A stretch of 64,000 nucleotides of DNA from an uncultured Succinivibrionaceae bacterium. Lineage in GTDB: Bacteria > Pseudomonadota > Gammaproteobacteria > Enterobacterales > Succinivibrionaceae. The translations under genes were made by a program, and so were the position numbers. The notes under the pieces are model-generated. The model saw nothing but the letters and a program-made list of their open reading frames with translations. It made no database searches and was not told the DNA's origin. The stretch is taken from the NCBI GenBank assembly GCA_944389865.1, contig CALXNX010000004.1, positions 1 through 64,000 of the forward strand, read 5' to 3'. Within the stretch, counting starts at the first letter, position 1, and every line of letters begins with the position of its first letter. Shown one piece after another: positions 10,068 to 19,578 of this stretch.

Positions 10068-12308
10068 CTACATGCGCTTAACGCTTTTAACCTTAGGCAT
10101 GGCTCTGAGCTTATCAAGCAGACGGCCTAAGGAATTAGCCCCTACCAGCATCAGATCGACATCGATGATCGAAAGATCGCGCATGCGGTCAATGCGTGAG
10201 CGCACCCCGAGCACATTGAGCTTTTCATTAGCGATCACTGTTGTTACATCGCGCAGAAGCCCTGGGTAGTCCGGGGCTGTCACCCTAATGGTAGCGGTAT
10301 ATCCGGAGTCGTCCTGATTGCCGCCGCCCCACTGCGCTCTGACCATACGCTCAGGATTGGTCTTAATTAAATTCCTGATCTGCGGGCAATCCTGCCGGTG
10401 AATGGAAATGCCGCGGCCTTGAGTAATGAAGCCTACAATCTTGTCGCCGGGGATGGGCTGGCAGCATTTGGCGATGTGGGTCATCATATTACCCACGCCG
10501 TCAACAATGATGCCGCTTTTAGAGCTGCGTTTCTGCAGCAGCTGCTGCTTATTCTTATTGGACGACACCAGAGAAGTCAGGTCAGGCTCCTTCTGCTCTT
10601 CAGGATGTTTGCCCGCCCGCTCCTCAAGGTAGGCAATCACCTGATTGAGCTTAATATCGCCTGCGCCGACGCCGGCATAGACATCGTCCACCGTTTTGAC
10701 GTTAAAGCGGCTGAGCTTTTCTTTAAGCAGCGATGCTACCTGATCTTTATTAAAGTTAAGATTGTGCCGGGCGGTTTCTTTTTCAATTAACTCAGTGCCC
10801 TCAGCAAAATGCTGCTCATAATCGACTTTGCGAAACCACGCCTGCACCTTGGAGCGGGCTTTACTGGTCTTTAAAAAGCCGCTGTCGGCCTTCATCCAGT
10901 CGCGCGACGGATTCGGCTCCTTCTGCGTGATGATCTCAACCTGCTCGCCGGTCTTTAACTGATAGGTATAGGGCACAATGCGGCCGTTGACCTTCGCGCC
11001 GATGCAGCGATGCCCCACCATGGTGTGCACGTGATAGGCAAAGTCCAGCGGCGTAGAGCCGGTAGGCAGATCGATTACCTCCCCCTGCGGGGTGAAAACA
11101 TAGACGCGGTCCTCAAAGACCTGCTTGCGGAATTCCTCCTTCAGCGCGCCGGATTCCACCATATCATCGCGCCACGCCAGCAGCCGGCGCAGGAAGTTGA
11201 TGCGCTGCTCTGCCCCTGAGACCTGTCCGGCCCCTTCCTTATACTTCCAGTGCGCCGCCACGCCCAGCTCCGCCATCTGATGCATGGCTTTAGTGCGGAT
11301 CTGAATTTCCACCGCCTTGCCGCCGTCCCCGTAGACCACGGTATGAATGGACTGATAACCGTTGGGCTTGGGATTGGCAATATAGTCGTCAAATTCCTTG
11401 GCGATATGCTGCCAGCGGGTATGAATGATCCCCAGCGCAGCGTAGCACTCGGGCATGGTATCCACCACCACGCGCACGGCGCGGATGTCATAGAGCTCGG
11501 AAAAATCCACATGCTTTTTCTGCATCTTGCGCCAGATGCTGTAGATATGCTTAGGCCGCCCGTATACCTCAGGATGCATGCCCTCCTGCACCAGCAGATC
11601 TTTGAGCTCCTGCACGAAATCAGCGATGTATTTTTCGCGATCAATGCGCCGCTCACCTAAATCTTTTGCAATCTGCTTGTAAGTCTGCGGATGCAGGAAG
11701 CGGAAGGCCAGATCTTCAAGCTCCCATTTGAGCTGACCGATGCCCAGGCGATTGGCCAGCGGGGCGTAAATATTGGAGACCTCCTGGGCAATGAGCATCC
11801 TCACTTTTTCATCGGCGTTTTTGGCCGCGCGGATCACTGCAATGCGCTCGGCCAGCTTAATTACCACCGCGCGCACGTCATCGACCATGGCAAGGAGCAT
11901 GCGTCTTACTCTATCGACCTTAGCATCCGAGGAGATTTTGCCCTGGCTTAAATTCTGCAGGAAGCGGATAGCTTCCATATCCTTGACTGCCATGAGCAGC
12001 TGCGCCGTGCTCTGTCCAAACTTCTCCTCTACCTCATCTTTATTGATGAGATGATCCTCAAGGGCCGGATACAGTACTGCCACCTCCAGGGATTCGGCAT
12101 CCATATTCAGCGTCATCAGGATACCGACGATTTCGGCGGATAAATGGGAGTGCCTGGCCGCAAGCTCAGGATTGTGCTCCCCGATTTTGCCCATGACGAA
12201 CATATGCGCCTGATGCAGCAGCTCTTTTTCCGGCTGCGGCAGCGCCAGCTGCTCGCTCCACTGCTTGAAATCAAAGGAAGCTTTATGCGTGTCTCTTAAG
12301 GCAACCAT
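10068..12308 (-). CDS. relA: GTP pyrophosphokinase RelA
   Basis: Ribosome-associated (p)ppGpp synthetase of the stringent response. The N-terminal hydrolase domain is dead: LYPALED at residues 79-85 stands where SpoT has its HDxxED metal site. The synthetase domain has GRPKHIYSIWRKMQ, EFDDYIANPKPNGYQSIHT (EFDD is typical of monofunctional RelA) and VEIQIRTKAMH. A TGS domain (VYVFTPQGEVIDLPTGSTPL), a CCQPIPGDKIVGF zinc-finger-like block and a C-terminal ACT domain follow. Length 746 matches RelA. AGGAG lies upstream of the ATG. The gene follows rlmD by three bases, as in E. coli. Confidence 0.97.
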   Translation of the reverse strand: MVALRDTHKASFDFKQWSEQLALPQPEKELLHQAHMFVMGKIGEHNPELAARHSHLSAEIVGILMTLNMDAESLEVAVLYPALEDHLINKDEVEEKFGQSTAQLLMAVKDMEAIRFLQNLSQGKISSDAKVDRVRRMLLAMVDDVRAVVIKLAERIAVIRAAKNADEKVRMLIAQEVSNIYAPLANRLGIGQLKWELEDLAFRFLHPQTYKQIAKDLGERRIDREKYIADFVQELKDLLVQEGMHPEVYGRPKHIYSIWRKMQKKHVDFSELYDIRAVRVVVDTMPECYAALGIIHTRWQHIAKEFDDYIANPKPNGYQSIHTVVYGDGGKAVEIQIRTKAMHQMAELGVAAHWKYKEGAGQVSGAEQRINFLRRLLAWRDDMVESGALKEEFRKQVFEDRVYVFTPQGEVIDLPTGSTPLDFAYHVHTMVGHRCIGAKVNGRIVPYTYQLKTGEQVEIITQKEPNPSRDWMKADSGFLKTSKARSKVQAWFRKVDYEQHFAEGTELIEKETARHNLNFNKDQVASLLKEKLSRFNVKTVDDVYAGVGAGDIKLNQVIAYLEERAGKHPEEQKEPDLTSLVSSNKNKQQLLQKRSSKSGIIVDGVGNMMTHIAKCCQPIPGDKIVGFITQGRGISIHRQDCPQIRNLIKTNPERMVRAQWGGGNQDDSGYTATIRVTAPDYPGLLRDVTTVIANEKLNVLGVRSRIDRMRDLSIIDVDLMLVGANSLGRLLDKLRAMPKVKSVKRM

Positions 12309-12311
12309 GGC

Positions 12312-13658
12312 CTACTCCTGCAGGGCAAACACCAACATCAGTTCAATATGCGCGGTCCGCGGGAACATATCGCACACGCCCCACGTCGTCAGCTGATAGC
12401 CCGCGTGCAGCAGGGCCGCGCTGTCCCGCGCTGCGGCTAAAGGATTACAAGATATCATAACAATTATCCCGGGCTTCAGTGCACCTAAAAAGAGCGCGGC
12501 GCGCTGCGCCCCCTGGCGCCCCGGATCTAAAACTGCAGCCGCGTAAGACTGCTTAGCCCAGGACTGCTGCTCAAAGCTCTGCGCCAAATCCGCCTGCACG
12601 AAGGAGGCCTTGATGCCGTTGGCCGCCGCATTGGCAGAGGCGTTGCTGATCATGCTTTTGACAATATCGACGCCCACCACTTCAGCGCCTGCCGCCGCTA
12701 AGGCAAAGCTGAAATTGCCAAGGCCGCAGAATAAATCCAAAACCTTCCGCCCCTGAATATGCGGCAGCGCCTGCAGCACGCGCTCCACCAGACGCGCATT
12801 AATCTCTTTATTGACCTGCACGAAAGCTGACGGCAGGAAATTGAGCCTGCAGCCGGCATGATCCAAATACAGCTGTGCACTGTTATCCGTTACCACAATC
12901 TCAGTGAGCATTTCAGCCCCGGTAATGGGATGTTTTCCCGGCTCCACCACGCTTATCACCGTGCCGGTCTGCGCGCCGAAGGAATGCAGCGCCGCTTTAT
13001 CCGCCGCCTGCAGGGCGGCGGTCAGGCGCAGCAGCACGCCCGCCGCCCCGTCGCTGTCGATAAGCTCGACGTGTCCCAGGGTCTTTTTTAACTGCAGCGT
13101 ATTGATAAGCGCGGCAAGCTGCGGCAGCAGCGCATTGAGCCTTGCGGTCAGCACGGCGCAGCTGTTGAGCGGCACGATGTCATGCGAATAGCGTCCGCGC
13201 AGCCCCAGCTCCGTTCGGCCGTGATTGATCCGTACGGCCAGACGGCAGGCGCGGCGGTAATGCAGCTCCGCGCCGCTGTCAATAAAATCCGGAGCCGTGA
13301 GCTTCAGGCCGCAGTTTTTATTAAACAGCCGGGCAATCGCCGCGACCTTCCTGTCCAAAGCTAAGGCCGGCGGCAGATGCTGCAGCGTGCAGCCGCCGCA
13401 CTGCTTTAACAGCGGGCAGTCGGGCTCCCGGCGCTGCTGTGATACTGTGATGAACTTTAAAACCTCAGCCGTGCCGCTGTGATCTTTAGTATTTAACGGG
13501 CGGACCTTAGCCTCCTCCCCGGGCATGAGATTGGGAATAAACCAGGTGCGCCCCTGCGCCTTGCCCACGCCGCGCCCGTGCAGATCTAAGGTGTCCGCCT
13601 TAATGATAAAGGGCTTTACTGCACTCTGCCGAGGCTTTTCCTGATAAAAAACTGCCAT
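12312..13658 (-). CDS. rlmD: 23S rRNA (uracil-1939-C5)-methyltransferase RlmD
   Basis: SAM-dependent m5U methyltransferase (RumA type). After the RNA-binding TRAM region come four Cys including CPLLKQCGGC for the [4Fe-4S] cluster, then the SAM motif VLDLFCGLGNFSFALAAAGA, VLDPGRQGA, and the catalytic ISCNPLA. ATG at 13658 is preferred because it lies three bases after the recO stop; the longest frame would extend 36 Ala-rich residues into recO. From this start the product is 448 residues, near the family norm. Confidence 0.95.
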   Translation of the reverse strand: MAVFYQEKPRQSAVKPFIIKADTLDLHGRGVGKAQGRTWFIPNLMPGEEAKVRPLNTKDHSGTAEVLKFITVSQQRREPDCPLLKQCGGCTLQHLPPALALDRKVAAIARLFNKNCGLKLTAPDFIDSGAELHYRRACRLAVRINHGRTELGLRGRYSHDIVPLNSCAVLTARLNALLPQLAALINTLQLKKTLGHVELIDSDGAAGVLLRLTAALQAADKAALHSFGAQTGTVISVVEPGKHPITGAEMLTEIVVTDNSAQLYLDHAGCRLNFLPSAFVQVNKEINARLVERVLQALPHIQGRKVLDLFCGLGNFSFALAAAGAEVVGVDIVKSMISNASANAAANGIKASFVQADLAQSFEQQSWAKQSYAAAVLDPGRQGAQRAALFLGALKPGIIVMISCNPLAAARDSAALLHAGYQLTTWGVCDMFPRTAHIELMLVFALQE

Positions 13659-13660
13659 GC

Positions 13661-14389
13661 TCACCTGCCGTGTATGTTTAAATAATCCAGATACAGCTGG
13701 CGGCTTTTCAGCTGCCGCCGCCCTAGAATCTGCTGCAGCGCGCTGCGATTTAACTGCTTTAAGCACAGCAGCAGCTCGCGCTCCTTTACGGTCCCTGCTT
13801 CCGCTGCAAGGGCCAGTCTGCGCAGCAGTGCGCCCGGATAAAGCGTCAGCTCGGACGCTGCCTCGTGATCCTGGCGCATAAAGCCGGCGCTTAAGCTGAA
13901 GCTGTACAGGGCCGCAGGATCCAAGGCCGCTATGGCCTGCAGATCGAGACCGAAACCTAAATGCGAGAGCAGCTGCAGCTCAAAGCTGCGCAGCGCCGAC
14001 TCAGCCTCAGTCTCAATTTTGCCCTCCAGCGCGCGCAGAGTGCTTAAATAGGAGGCAAACAGCGCAGGAGCCGGATCTGCGGGCTTTAATAAATAATAGA
14101 GCAGCTCATTGATGTAAGCTGCGCAGAAGATCTGCGGCACCTGCAGCTGCAGCGCAGCCCCGGCGCGGTTATACCCGCGCAGCTGATAAATGTCCCCGCG
14201 CCCCTTTATAAAACTCAGTCTCAAGGGACAGAAAGGCTGCAGCAGCGCCTGCGGCTTAACGGTCTTTTTCCCGAGACGGGCCATTAAAGTCAGCCGCCCG
14301 TAATTTAAGGAAAATACCTCTAAGAGGCGGCTGTTTTCCCGGTATTCGCGCGCATGCAGAATAAAGCCAGGCTCCGCCTCGTTAGGCAT
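13661..14389 (-). CDS. recO: DNA repair protein RecO
   Basis: Recombination mediator of the RecFOR pathway that helps load RecA on SSB-coated DNA. The N-terminal OB-fold region reads FILHAREYRENSRLLEVFS and GRLTLMARLGKK, followed by a helical C-terminal domain containing YINELLYYLLKP. Length 242 fits. The start overlaps the era stop by one base, in the usual rnc-era-recO order. Confidence 0.93.
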   Translation of the reverse strand: MPNEAEPGFILHAREYRENSRLLEVFSLNYGRLTLMARLGKKTVKPQALLQPFCPLRLSFIKGRGDIYQLRGYNRAGAALQLQVPQIFCAAYINELLYYLLKPADPAPALFASYLSTLRALEGKIETEAESALRSFELQLLSHLGFGLDLQAIAALDPAALYSFSLSAGFMRQDHEAASELTLYPGALLRRLALAAEAGTVKERELLLCLKQLNRSALQQILGRRQLKSRQLYLDYLNIHGR

Positions 14390-15291
14390 TACCGATCCTC
14401 AAAGTCTGCGTAGCCCAGGCTCTTTAAGGCTCTGGCATCATCCGCCCAGCCGGCTTTGACTTTGACGAAAATGGAGAGGAACACCTTTTGGCCGAACAGC
14501 TTTTCCATGTCGATGCGGGCATCGGTACCTATTTTCTTAATCCGCGCGCCGCCTGCGCCGATGACCATTTTCTTCTGCCCGCTGCGCTCAACTAAGATCA
14601 CTGCGCTGATGCGCAAAAGCTTGCCCTCTTCCTTAAATTCCTGAATTTCCACCGTGGCGCTGTAGGGCAGTTCATCACCCATCTGGCGCATCAGCTTTTC
14701 ACGGATCAGCTCAGCGGCCATAAAGCGTGAAGAGCGATCTGTGATGCTGTCAGAGTCAAAGCAGTGCGGACCGTCCGGCAGCGCCTGGCGCACCAGCTGC
14801 TTTAAGGCCTCAAGATTAGTGCCGTGCGCGGCCGATACCGGCACGATGTCCTTAAACTTAACCCTTGCGCTGAGCTTTTCAATTAAAGGCAGCAGCGTAG
14901 ATTTATCGTGCAGCTTGTCGATTTTATTAATGACGAGAACTACCGGCACGGAGGCCTTTTCTATTTTTGCAAAGACCATTTCATCATCGTCCGTCCACAT
15001 AGTGGCATCGACCACCAGTAAAATCAGCTCTACATCGCCCAAAGCGCTTTCAGCAGCGCGATTCATCAGGCGATTGATAGCCCGCTTCTCCTCGCGGTGC
15101 AGACCTGGGGTATCGACGTAAACAGTCTGATAAATCCCGTCGGTATCGATGCCCAGTACCCGATTGCGGGTAGTCTGCGGGCGGCGCGAGGTAATGCTGA
15201 TCTTCTGCCCTAAAATATGATTCATTAAGGTGGATTTGCCGACATTAGGCCGGCCGATAATAGCTACAAAACCGAATTTCTGATTATCCAT
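14389..15291 (-). CDS. era: GTPase Era
   Basis: Essential GTPase that binds the 16S rRNA 3' end and assists 30S maturation. G motifs are present: [12 protein letters not shown] (G1), [11 protein letters not shown] (G3) and NKIDKL (G4). The C-terminal KH domain has [20 protein letters not shown]. Length 300 is normal. The start codon directly abuts the stop of an inserted GT25 gene (TAA-ATG), whereas in most gammaproteobacteria era follows rnc directly. Confidence 0.97.
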   Translation of the reverse strand: MDNQKFGFVAIIGRPNVGKSTLMNHILGQKISITSRRPQTTRNRVLGIDTDGIYQTVYVDTPGLHREEKRAINRLMNRAAESALGDVELILLVVDATMWTDDDEMVFAKIEKASVPVVLVINKIDKLHDKSTLLPLIEKLSARVKFKDIVPVSAAHGTNLEALKQLVRQALPDGPHCFDSDSITDRSSRFMAAELIREKLMRQMGDELPYSATVEIQEFKEEGKLLRISAVILVERSGQKKMVIGAGGARIKKIGTDARIDMEKLFGQKVFLSIFVKVKAGWADDARALKSLGYADFEDR

Positions 15292-16023
15292 TTACACCGC
15301 CTTTTGACCGCGTCCGCCGCCGATTAAGGAATCAAATTTAGAGCCCGCTGCAGACAAAAACGGCTCCACTAAATAAATATTGAGCCGGTTATAGGCCTTC
15401 ATGCCCAGCAGCCGATCGGACTCCATGCGCACCGGGAACCCGAGCTTGACTAAACGCTCGCAGGCATGACGCGACACATAATAGCAGCGTGTGCTTTCCA
15501 CTCTGCGCCGGCGATTGAACAGCCAGTCAAGCCCCGGGATCCCGGCTTTATAGACCGTGTATTCCTGCCCTTCTGCCTTAATTTTATGTTTAGGCGTAAA
15601 CCAGCTCTGCCGCAGTCCGATGCGCGCCACGCTGCGGCCGTTAATCACTTCAGCCTGCGGAATGACTTTTAAAATTTCGCCAAAAACTGAGGTGAAATTA
15701 TTGTCGGCCTCAAAATCATCCTCCAGCACAATTGCCCCCGGCAGCTGATCGGCGATGATTTTTTGATAGAGTCTTAAATGACTGAGGGCGCATCCCAGCT
15801 CTCCGTCGGTCAGTTTTCCGTGAATAATGGTTTTGGAAAATAAATTATTTTTGAGCTCAAAACTTTGAGCGTCATAGATTTCAGGCAAAGAGCGATCCAC
15901 ATCCGCTCCCCACACTGCGGGGAACAGCTCAAAATCCACTCCGTACTGCGCCAGATTGCGGCAGACGCTCTCGCGTCTTGCAGTCTCCCGCTCCAGACTG
16001 ATGACGAAAACCTTCATGCTCAT
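15292..16023 (-). CDS. glycosyltransferase family 25 (LPS glycan) inserted between rnc and era
   Basis: 243 residues starting MKVFVISLERETARRESVC, the typical GT25 opening, followed by GELGCALSHLRLYQKI and AIVLEDDFEADNNF (the acidic metal-binding EDD). These match LPS or lipooligosaccharide galactosyl/glucosyltransferases of the LgtB/LpsA type. Its ATGA start overlaps the rnc stop by four bases and its stop abuts era, so it is fully built into the rnc-era operon and probably translationally coupled. Substrate unknown. Base composition is not obviously foreign by eye, suggesting a settled insertion. Confidence 0.85.
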   Translation of the reverse strand: MSMKVFVISLERETARRESVCRNLAQYGVDFELFPAVWGADVDRSLPEIYDAQSFELKNNLFSKTIIHGKLTDGELGCALSHLRLYQKIIADQLPGAIVLEDDFEADNNFTSVFGEILKVIPQAEVINGRSVARIGLRQSWFTPKHKIKAEGQEYTVYKAGIPGLDWLFNRRRRVESTRCYYVSRHACERLVKLGFPVRMESDRLLGMKAYNRLNIYLVEPFLSAAGSKFDSLIGGGRGQKAV

Positions 16024-16727
16024 TTGCCGCCCTGCAAAAAGTCTAAGGCCTTCTGCGCGGCCATCTGCTCAGCTCGACGACGGGAAGTGCCGGTGCCGTG
16101 AAATACCTGACTGGTGCCGTAAATGCGTGCTGACACGAAGAAGGTCTGATTGTTATCCGCCCCGTCAATGCGCTCAATGGTATACACCGGCAGAGGATGA
16201 TGCCCGGCCTGCAGCAGTTCCTGCAGCTGCGATTTAGGATCCTTCTGATTAACCTCAGGATTGATGGTAGTCAGCCGATCCCTAAACCAGCGCAGTACCA
16301 CGTGATTTACCAAAGTAAAATCCTGCTGCGTATCAATAAACATCGCCCCGATGATGGACTCAACTGCGTCTGCAAGCAGAGAATCGCGCCGTGATCCGCC
16401 CGATTTGAGCTCGCCTGCGCCCAGGCGCAGCTTATCGCCTAATTGAAATTCGCGCGCCATGGCAGCCAGGGTGGTTTCACGCACTAAGGCTGCACGCATG
16501 CGGGTTAAATCACCCTCCGGGGCCTGCGGGAATAAGTCATAAAGCTTTTTGGCAATAACCATCCCTAAAATAGAATCGCCCAAAAACTCTAAGCGCTCAT
16601 TGTGCTCCGGACCAAAGCTGCGATGGGTCAGTGCCCGATCGAGCAGCGCAATATTCTGAAAGCCGTAGCCTAGAGCTGACTCCAGCTGCTGCAGGCTGTT
16701 TTCCCGCTGCGCTTCAATCTTAAACAT
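16020..16727 (-). CDS. rnc: ribonuclease III
   Basis: Double-strand-specific endoribonuclease that processes rRNA and structured mRNAs. It has the signature ERLEFLGDSILGMVIAKKLY with the catalytic Glu/Asp, a second acidic site in AVESIIGAMFID, and a C-terminal dsRNA-binding domain starting DPKSQLQELLQ and ending RRAEQMAAQKALDFL. Length 235 is standard. Its first base pairs abut the lepB stop. Confidence 0.97.
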   Translation of the reverse strand: MFKIEAQRENSLQQLESALGYGFQNIALLDRALTHRSFGPEHNERLEFLGDSILGMVIAKKLYDLFPQAPEGDLTRMRAALVRETTLAAMAREFQLGDKLRLGAGELKSGGSRRDSLLADAVESIIGAMFIDTQQDFTLVNHVVLRWFRDRLTTINPEVNQKDPKSQLQELLQAGHHPLPVYTIERIDGADNNQTFFVSARIYGTSQVFHGTGTSRRRAEQMAAQKALDFLQGGK

Positions 16728-17653
16728 CAGTCAATTCCTCCTAAGCGCTCAAAGCGGATGGCGGACGGCAGCCAGGCAGGCAGGATGCTGCCGTCATCAT
16801 TTTCAAACTCCAGCGACAGCCAAATGCCCACAGTTCTGCCGATGATATAATCGCGCGGCACAAAGCCCCAGAAGCGGCTGTCCCGGCTGTTGTCGCGATT
16901 ATCGCCCATGACGAAATAATGATCTTCAGGCACCGTCCAGGTGGCCAGGTACTCGCCGTCCTGGCGGTAGTAATGGGCTAAAAATTCCGGGGCGCGCGGA
17001 TTTATCAGGGTCAAATGCGGCTCCTGACCCAGCTGCTCTGATGCTAAGACATAGTTTTCTGCAAAGCCCAGCCCCTCGGAGATGCTGTAAGTTCCCACCT
17101 GCTGCAGCGGCACCGGCTGCGGCGCCGGGCAGTTGTCACTGCCGCTGCAGGCGCGGCGAATATAGATCTGCTTATTGCGGTAGGTGATCTCATCGCCTGG
17201 CAGCCCTACCACGCGCTTGATGTAGTCCACTTTAGGATCTTCGGGGTATTTAAACACGATGACATCACCGCGCTGCGGCTCATCGGTACGGATCCAAGTC
17301 GCATTGGTCAGCGGATTTTTAATGCCGTAGGACCATTTGGTCACCGCAATGAAATCGCCGGACAGCAGCGTCGGCATCATCGAGCCTGAGGGAATGCGGA
17401 ATGGCTCAATAATGAAGGAGCGAAATACAAACACCAAAAGGATGATGGGAAACAGACTGGCCAGCTGACCTAACAGGCCCGTCGGCTCCATCAGCGCCCG
17501 GCGCTTTTTGCGATTGAACGTCGGATCGCTCTGCGCCAGCTGCGCGCACTGCGCCAGCCGCTGCGGCCGGCGGTAACGCCAATCGTATATCCAGGCGATG
17601 CCGGTGATGATCGTGGCAATGACTAAAATCAGTGAAAAGGTATTCATCCGCAA
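16727..17653 (-). CDS. lepB: signal peptidase I
   Basis: Inner-membrane leader peptidase. Two N-terminal membrane segments (FSLILVIATIITGIAWIYDW, and LASLFPIILLVFVFRSFI) precede the catalytic Ser in PFRIPSGSMMPTLLSGD and the general-base Lys in YIKRVVGLPGDE. GDNRDNSRDSRFWGFVP is the conserved box E. Length 308 is normal. It follows lepA by one base, the usual order. Confidence 0.97.
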   Translation of the reverse strand: MRMNTFSLILVIATIITGIAWIYDWRYRRPQRLAQCAQLAQSDPTFNRKKRRALMEPTGLLGQLASLFPIILLVFVFRSFIIEPFRIPSGSMMPTLLSGDFIAVTKWSYGIKNPLTNATWIRTDEPQRGDVIVFKYPEDPKVDYIKRVVGLPGDEITYRNKQIYIRRACSGSDNCPAPQPVPLQQVGTYSISEGLGFAENYVLASEQLGQEPHLTLINPRAPEFLAHYYRQDGEYLATWTVPEDHYFVMGDNRDNSRDSRFWGFVPRDYIIGRTVGIWLSLEFENDDGSILPAWLPSAIRFERLGGID

Positions 17654-17654
17654 A

Positions 17655-19466
17655 TTACTCCTTGCCGACCTTTAAGATAGCGAGGAAGGCCTCCTGAGGT
17701 ACCTCGACGCGGCCTAACTGCTTCATGCGCTTCTTGCCGGCCTTCTGCTTTTCCAACAGCTTGCGCTTACGCGTAATATCGCCGCCGTAGCACTTAGCCA
17801 GCACGTCCTTGCGCAGCGCCTTCACGGTGACGCGGGCAATGATCTGCGCGCCGATGGCCGCCTGAATGGCAATATCAAACATCTGCCGCGGGATGAGCTC
17901 GCGCATCTTCTCCACTAAGGCGCGCCCCTTGGACTGCGCTTCATCGCGATGCACGATGAGCGCTAGGGCATCCACGCGCTCGCTGGCAATTAAGATATCC
18001 ACGCGCACTAAATCGCCGCGCTCAAAGCGCTTAAAGCCGTAATCGAGCGAGGCATAGCCGCGCGACACCGACTTCAGGCGATCAAAGAAGTCCAGCACCA
18101 CCTCAGACATCGGCAGTTCGTAGGTCAGCGCCACCTGATCGCCGTGATAGACCATGCCGATCTGCACGCCGCGCTTTTCCTGACACAGCTTCATTACCGG
18201 GCCGACGTATGCTGACGGCATCAGCATGCGGCATTCGGCAATCGGCTCTCTGATCTGCGCGATGTTGCTGACCGGCGGCAGGGCTGACGGGCTGTCGATA
18301 TGAATGACCTCCCCGGAGGTCAGCTGCACTTCATAAATTACCGTCGGCGCGGTGGTGATTAAATTTAAGCCGTACTCACGCTCCAAGCGCTCCTGAATGA
18401 TCTCCATGTGCAGCATGCCGAGAAAGCCGCAGCGAAAGCCGAAGCCCAGCGCTTTGGAATTTTCCGGCTCGAAAAACAGCGAAGCGTCATTTAAGGAGAG
18501 CTTGTCTAAAGCATCGCGGAAAGCATTGTAGTCATCAGTATCAACCGGGAACATGCCGGCGTAAACCTGCGGCTTGGCCTTATGGAAGCCCGGCAGCGGC
18601 TCGGCGGCGCCGTTTTTAGCATTGGTAATGGTATCGCCTACCGGCGCGCCGTGAATGGTCTTCATGCCGCAGACCACCCAGCCCACCTCACCGCAGTTGA
18701 GCACCGGCACATCCACGCGCTTGGGCGTCTGCACGCCAAGGCGCTCAACCTCCCAATTCTGTCCTGTGGACATCACCTTAATCTTATCGCCTTTGCGCAG
18801 CGAGCCGTTCTTTACGCGCACTAAGGACACCACGCCCATGTAGTCATCAAAATAAGAGTCGATGATTAAAGCCTGCAGCGGGGCATTAGGATCTCCCTTG
18901 GGCGGCGGCACCTGCTGCACCAGGCGCTCCAGCACGTCAGTAACGCCCAGTCCGGTCTTGGCGCTGCAGCGGCAGGCATCATGAGCTTCAATGCCGATGA
19001 TATCTTCAATTTCGGCGATCACGCGATCCGGATCGGCAGCCGGCAGATCGATCTTGTTTAAGACCGGAATGACCTCTAAATTCAAATCAATGGCCTGATA
19101 GCAGTTGGCAAGGGTCTGCGCCTCTACACCCTGCCCGGCGTCCACCACTAAGAGCGCGCCCTCACAGGCAAAGAGCGAGCGCGAGACCTCGTAGGCAAAG
19201 TCCACGTGACCGGGGGTATCGATGAAGTTGAGCTCATAGGTCTGACCATCCTGCGCCTTATAGTGCAGCGTCACGGCTTGAGCCTTAATGGTAATGCCGC
19301 GCTCACGCTCGATATCCATGGAATCGAGCACCTGGGCCTGCATCTCGCGGGCGCTCAGGCCGCCGCACTCCTGAATAAAGCGATCTGACAGCGTAGATTT
19401 GCCGTGATCAATATGCGCAATGATGGAAAAATTACGGATTAAACTCTGATCAATAGCCTCAGACAT
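17655..19466 (-). CDS. lepA: elongation factor 4 (LepA)
   Basis: Translational GTPase related to EF-G. It opens with [19 protein letters not shown] (G1), then [16 protein letters not shown] (G3) and [11 protein letters not shown] (G4). The LepA-specific C-terminal domain ends [19 protein letters not shown]. Length 603 is typical (E. coli 599). A TTGAGA-16-TAAAAT promoter lies just upstream, so lepA probably heads its own transcript in addition to any read-through from rpoE-rseAB. Confidence 0.98.
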   Translation of the reverse strand: MSEAIDQSLIRNFSIIAHIDHGKSTLSDRFIQECGGLSAREMQAQVLDSMDIERERGITIKAQAVTLHYKAQDGQTYELNFIDTPGHVDFAYEVSRSLFACEGALLVVDAGQGVEAQTLANCYQAIDLNLEVIPVLNKIDLPAADPDRVIAEIEDIIGIEAHDACRCSAKTGLGVTDVLERLVQQVPPPKGDPNAPLQALIIDSYFDDYMGVVSLVRVKNGSLRKGDKIKVMSTGQNWEVERLGVQTPKRVDVPVLNCGEVGWVVCGMKTIHGAPVGDTITNAKNGAAEPLPGFHKAKPQVYAGMFPVDTDDYNAFRDALDKLSLNDASLFFEPENSKALGFGFRCGFLGMLHMEIIQERLEREYGLNLITTAPTVIYEVQLTSGEVIHIDSPSALPPVSNIAQIREPIAECRMLMPSAYVGPVMKLCQEKRGVQIGMVYHGDQVALTYELPMSEVVLDFFDRLKSVSRGYASLDYGFKRFERGDLVRVDILIASERVDALALIVHRDEAQSKGRALVEKMRELIPRQMFDIAIQAAIGAQIIARVTVKALRKDVLAKCYGGDITRKRKLLEKQKAGKKRMKQLGRVEVPQEAFLAILKVGKE

Positions 19467-19534
19467 ACAACTACCTAAAAAAGACCAGACTCCCGGCCGG
19501 CTGTGCCGAAAGCGCGCTGAAAATCAAACACGTA

Positions 19535-19562
19535 ATTTTAGCAATAAGCCGCTTATTCTCAA
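19535..19562 (-). promoter_or_regulatory. sigma70-like promoter for lepA
   Basis: On the minus strand TTGAGA (19557-19562) is separated by 16 bases from TAAAAT (19535-19540), about 70 bases before the lepA start. Both hexamers are one mismatch or two from consensus. Confidence 0.55.
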
Positions 19563-19578
19563 AGCGCCGGACAAATTT

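Noticed and set aside
10060-10081. TTAAGCGC...GCGCTTAA hairpin as relA terminator
   Set aside because: It overlaps the relA stop codon and is not followed by a T-run; left unassigned.
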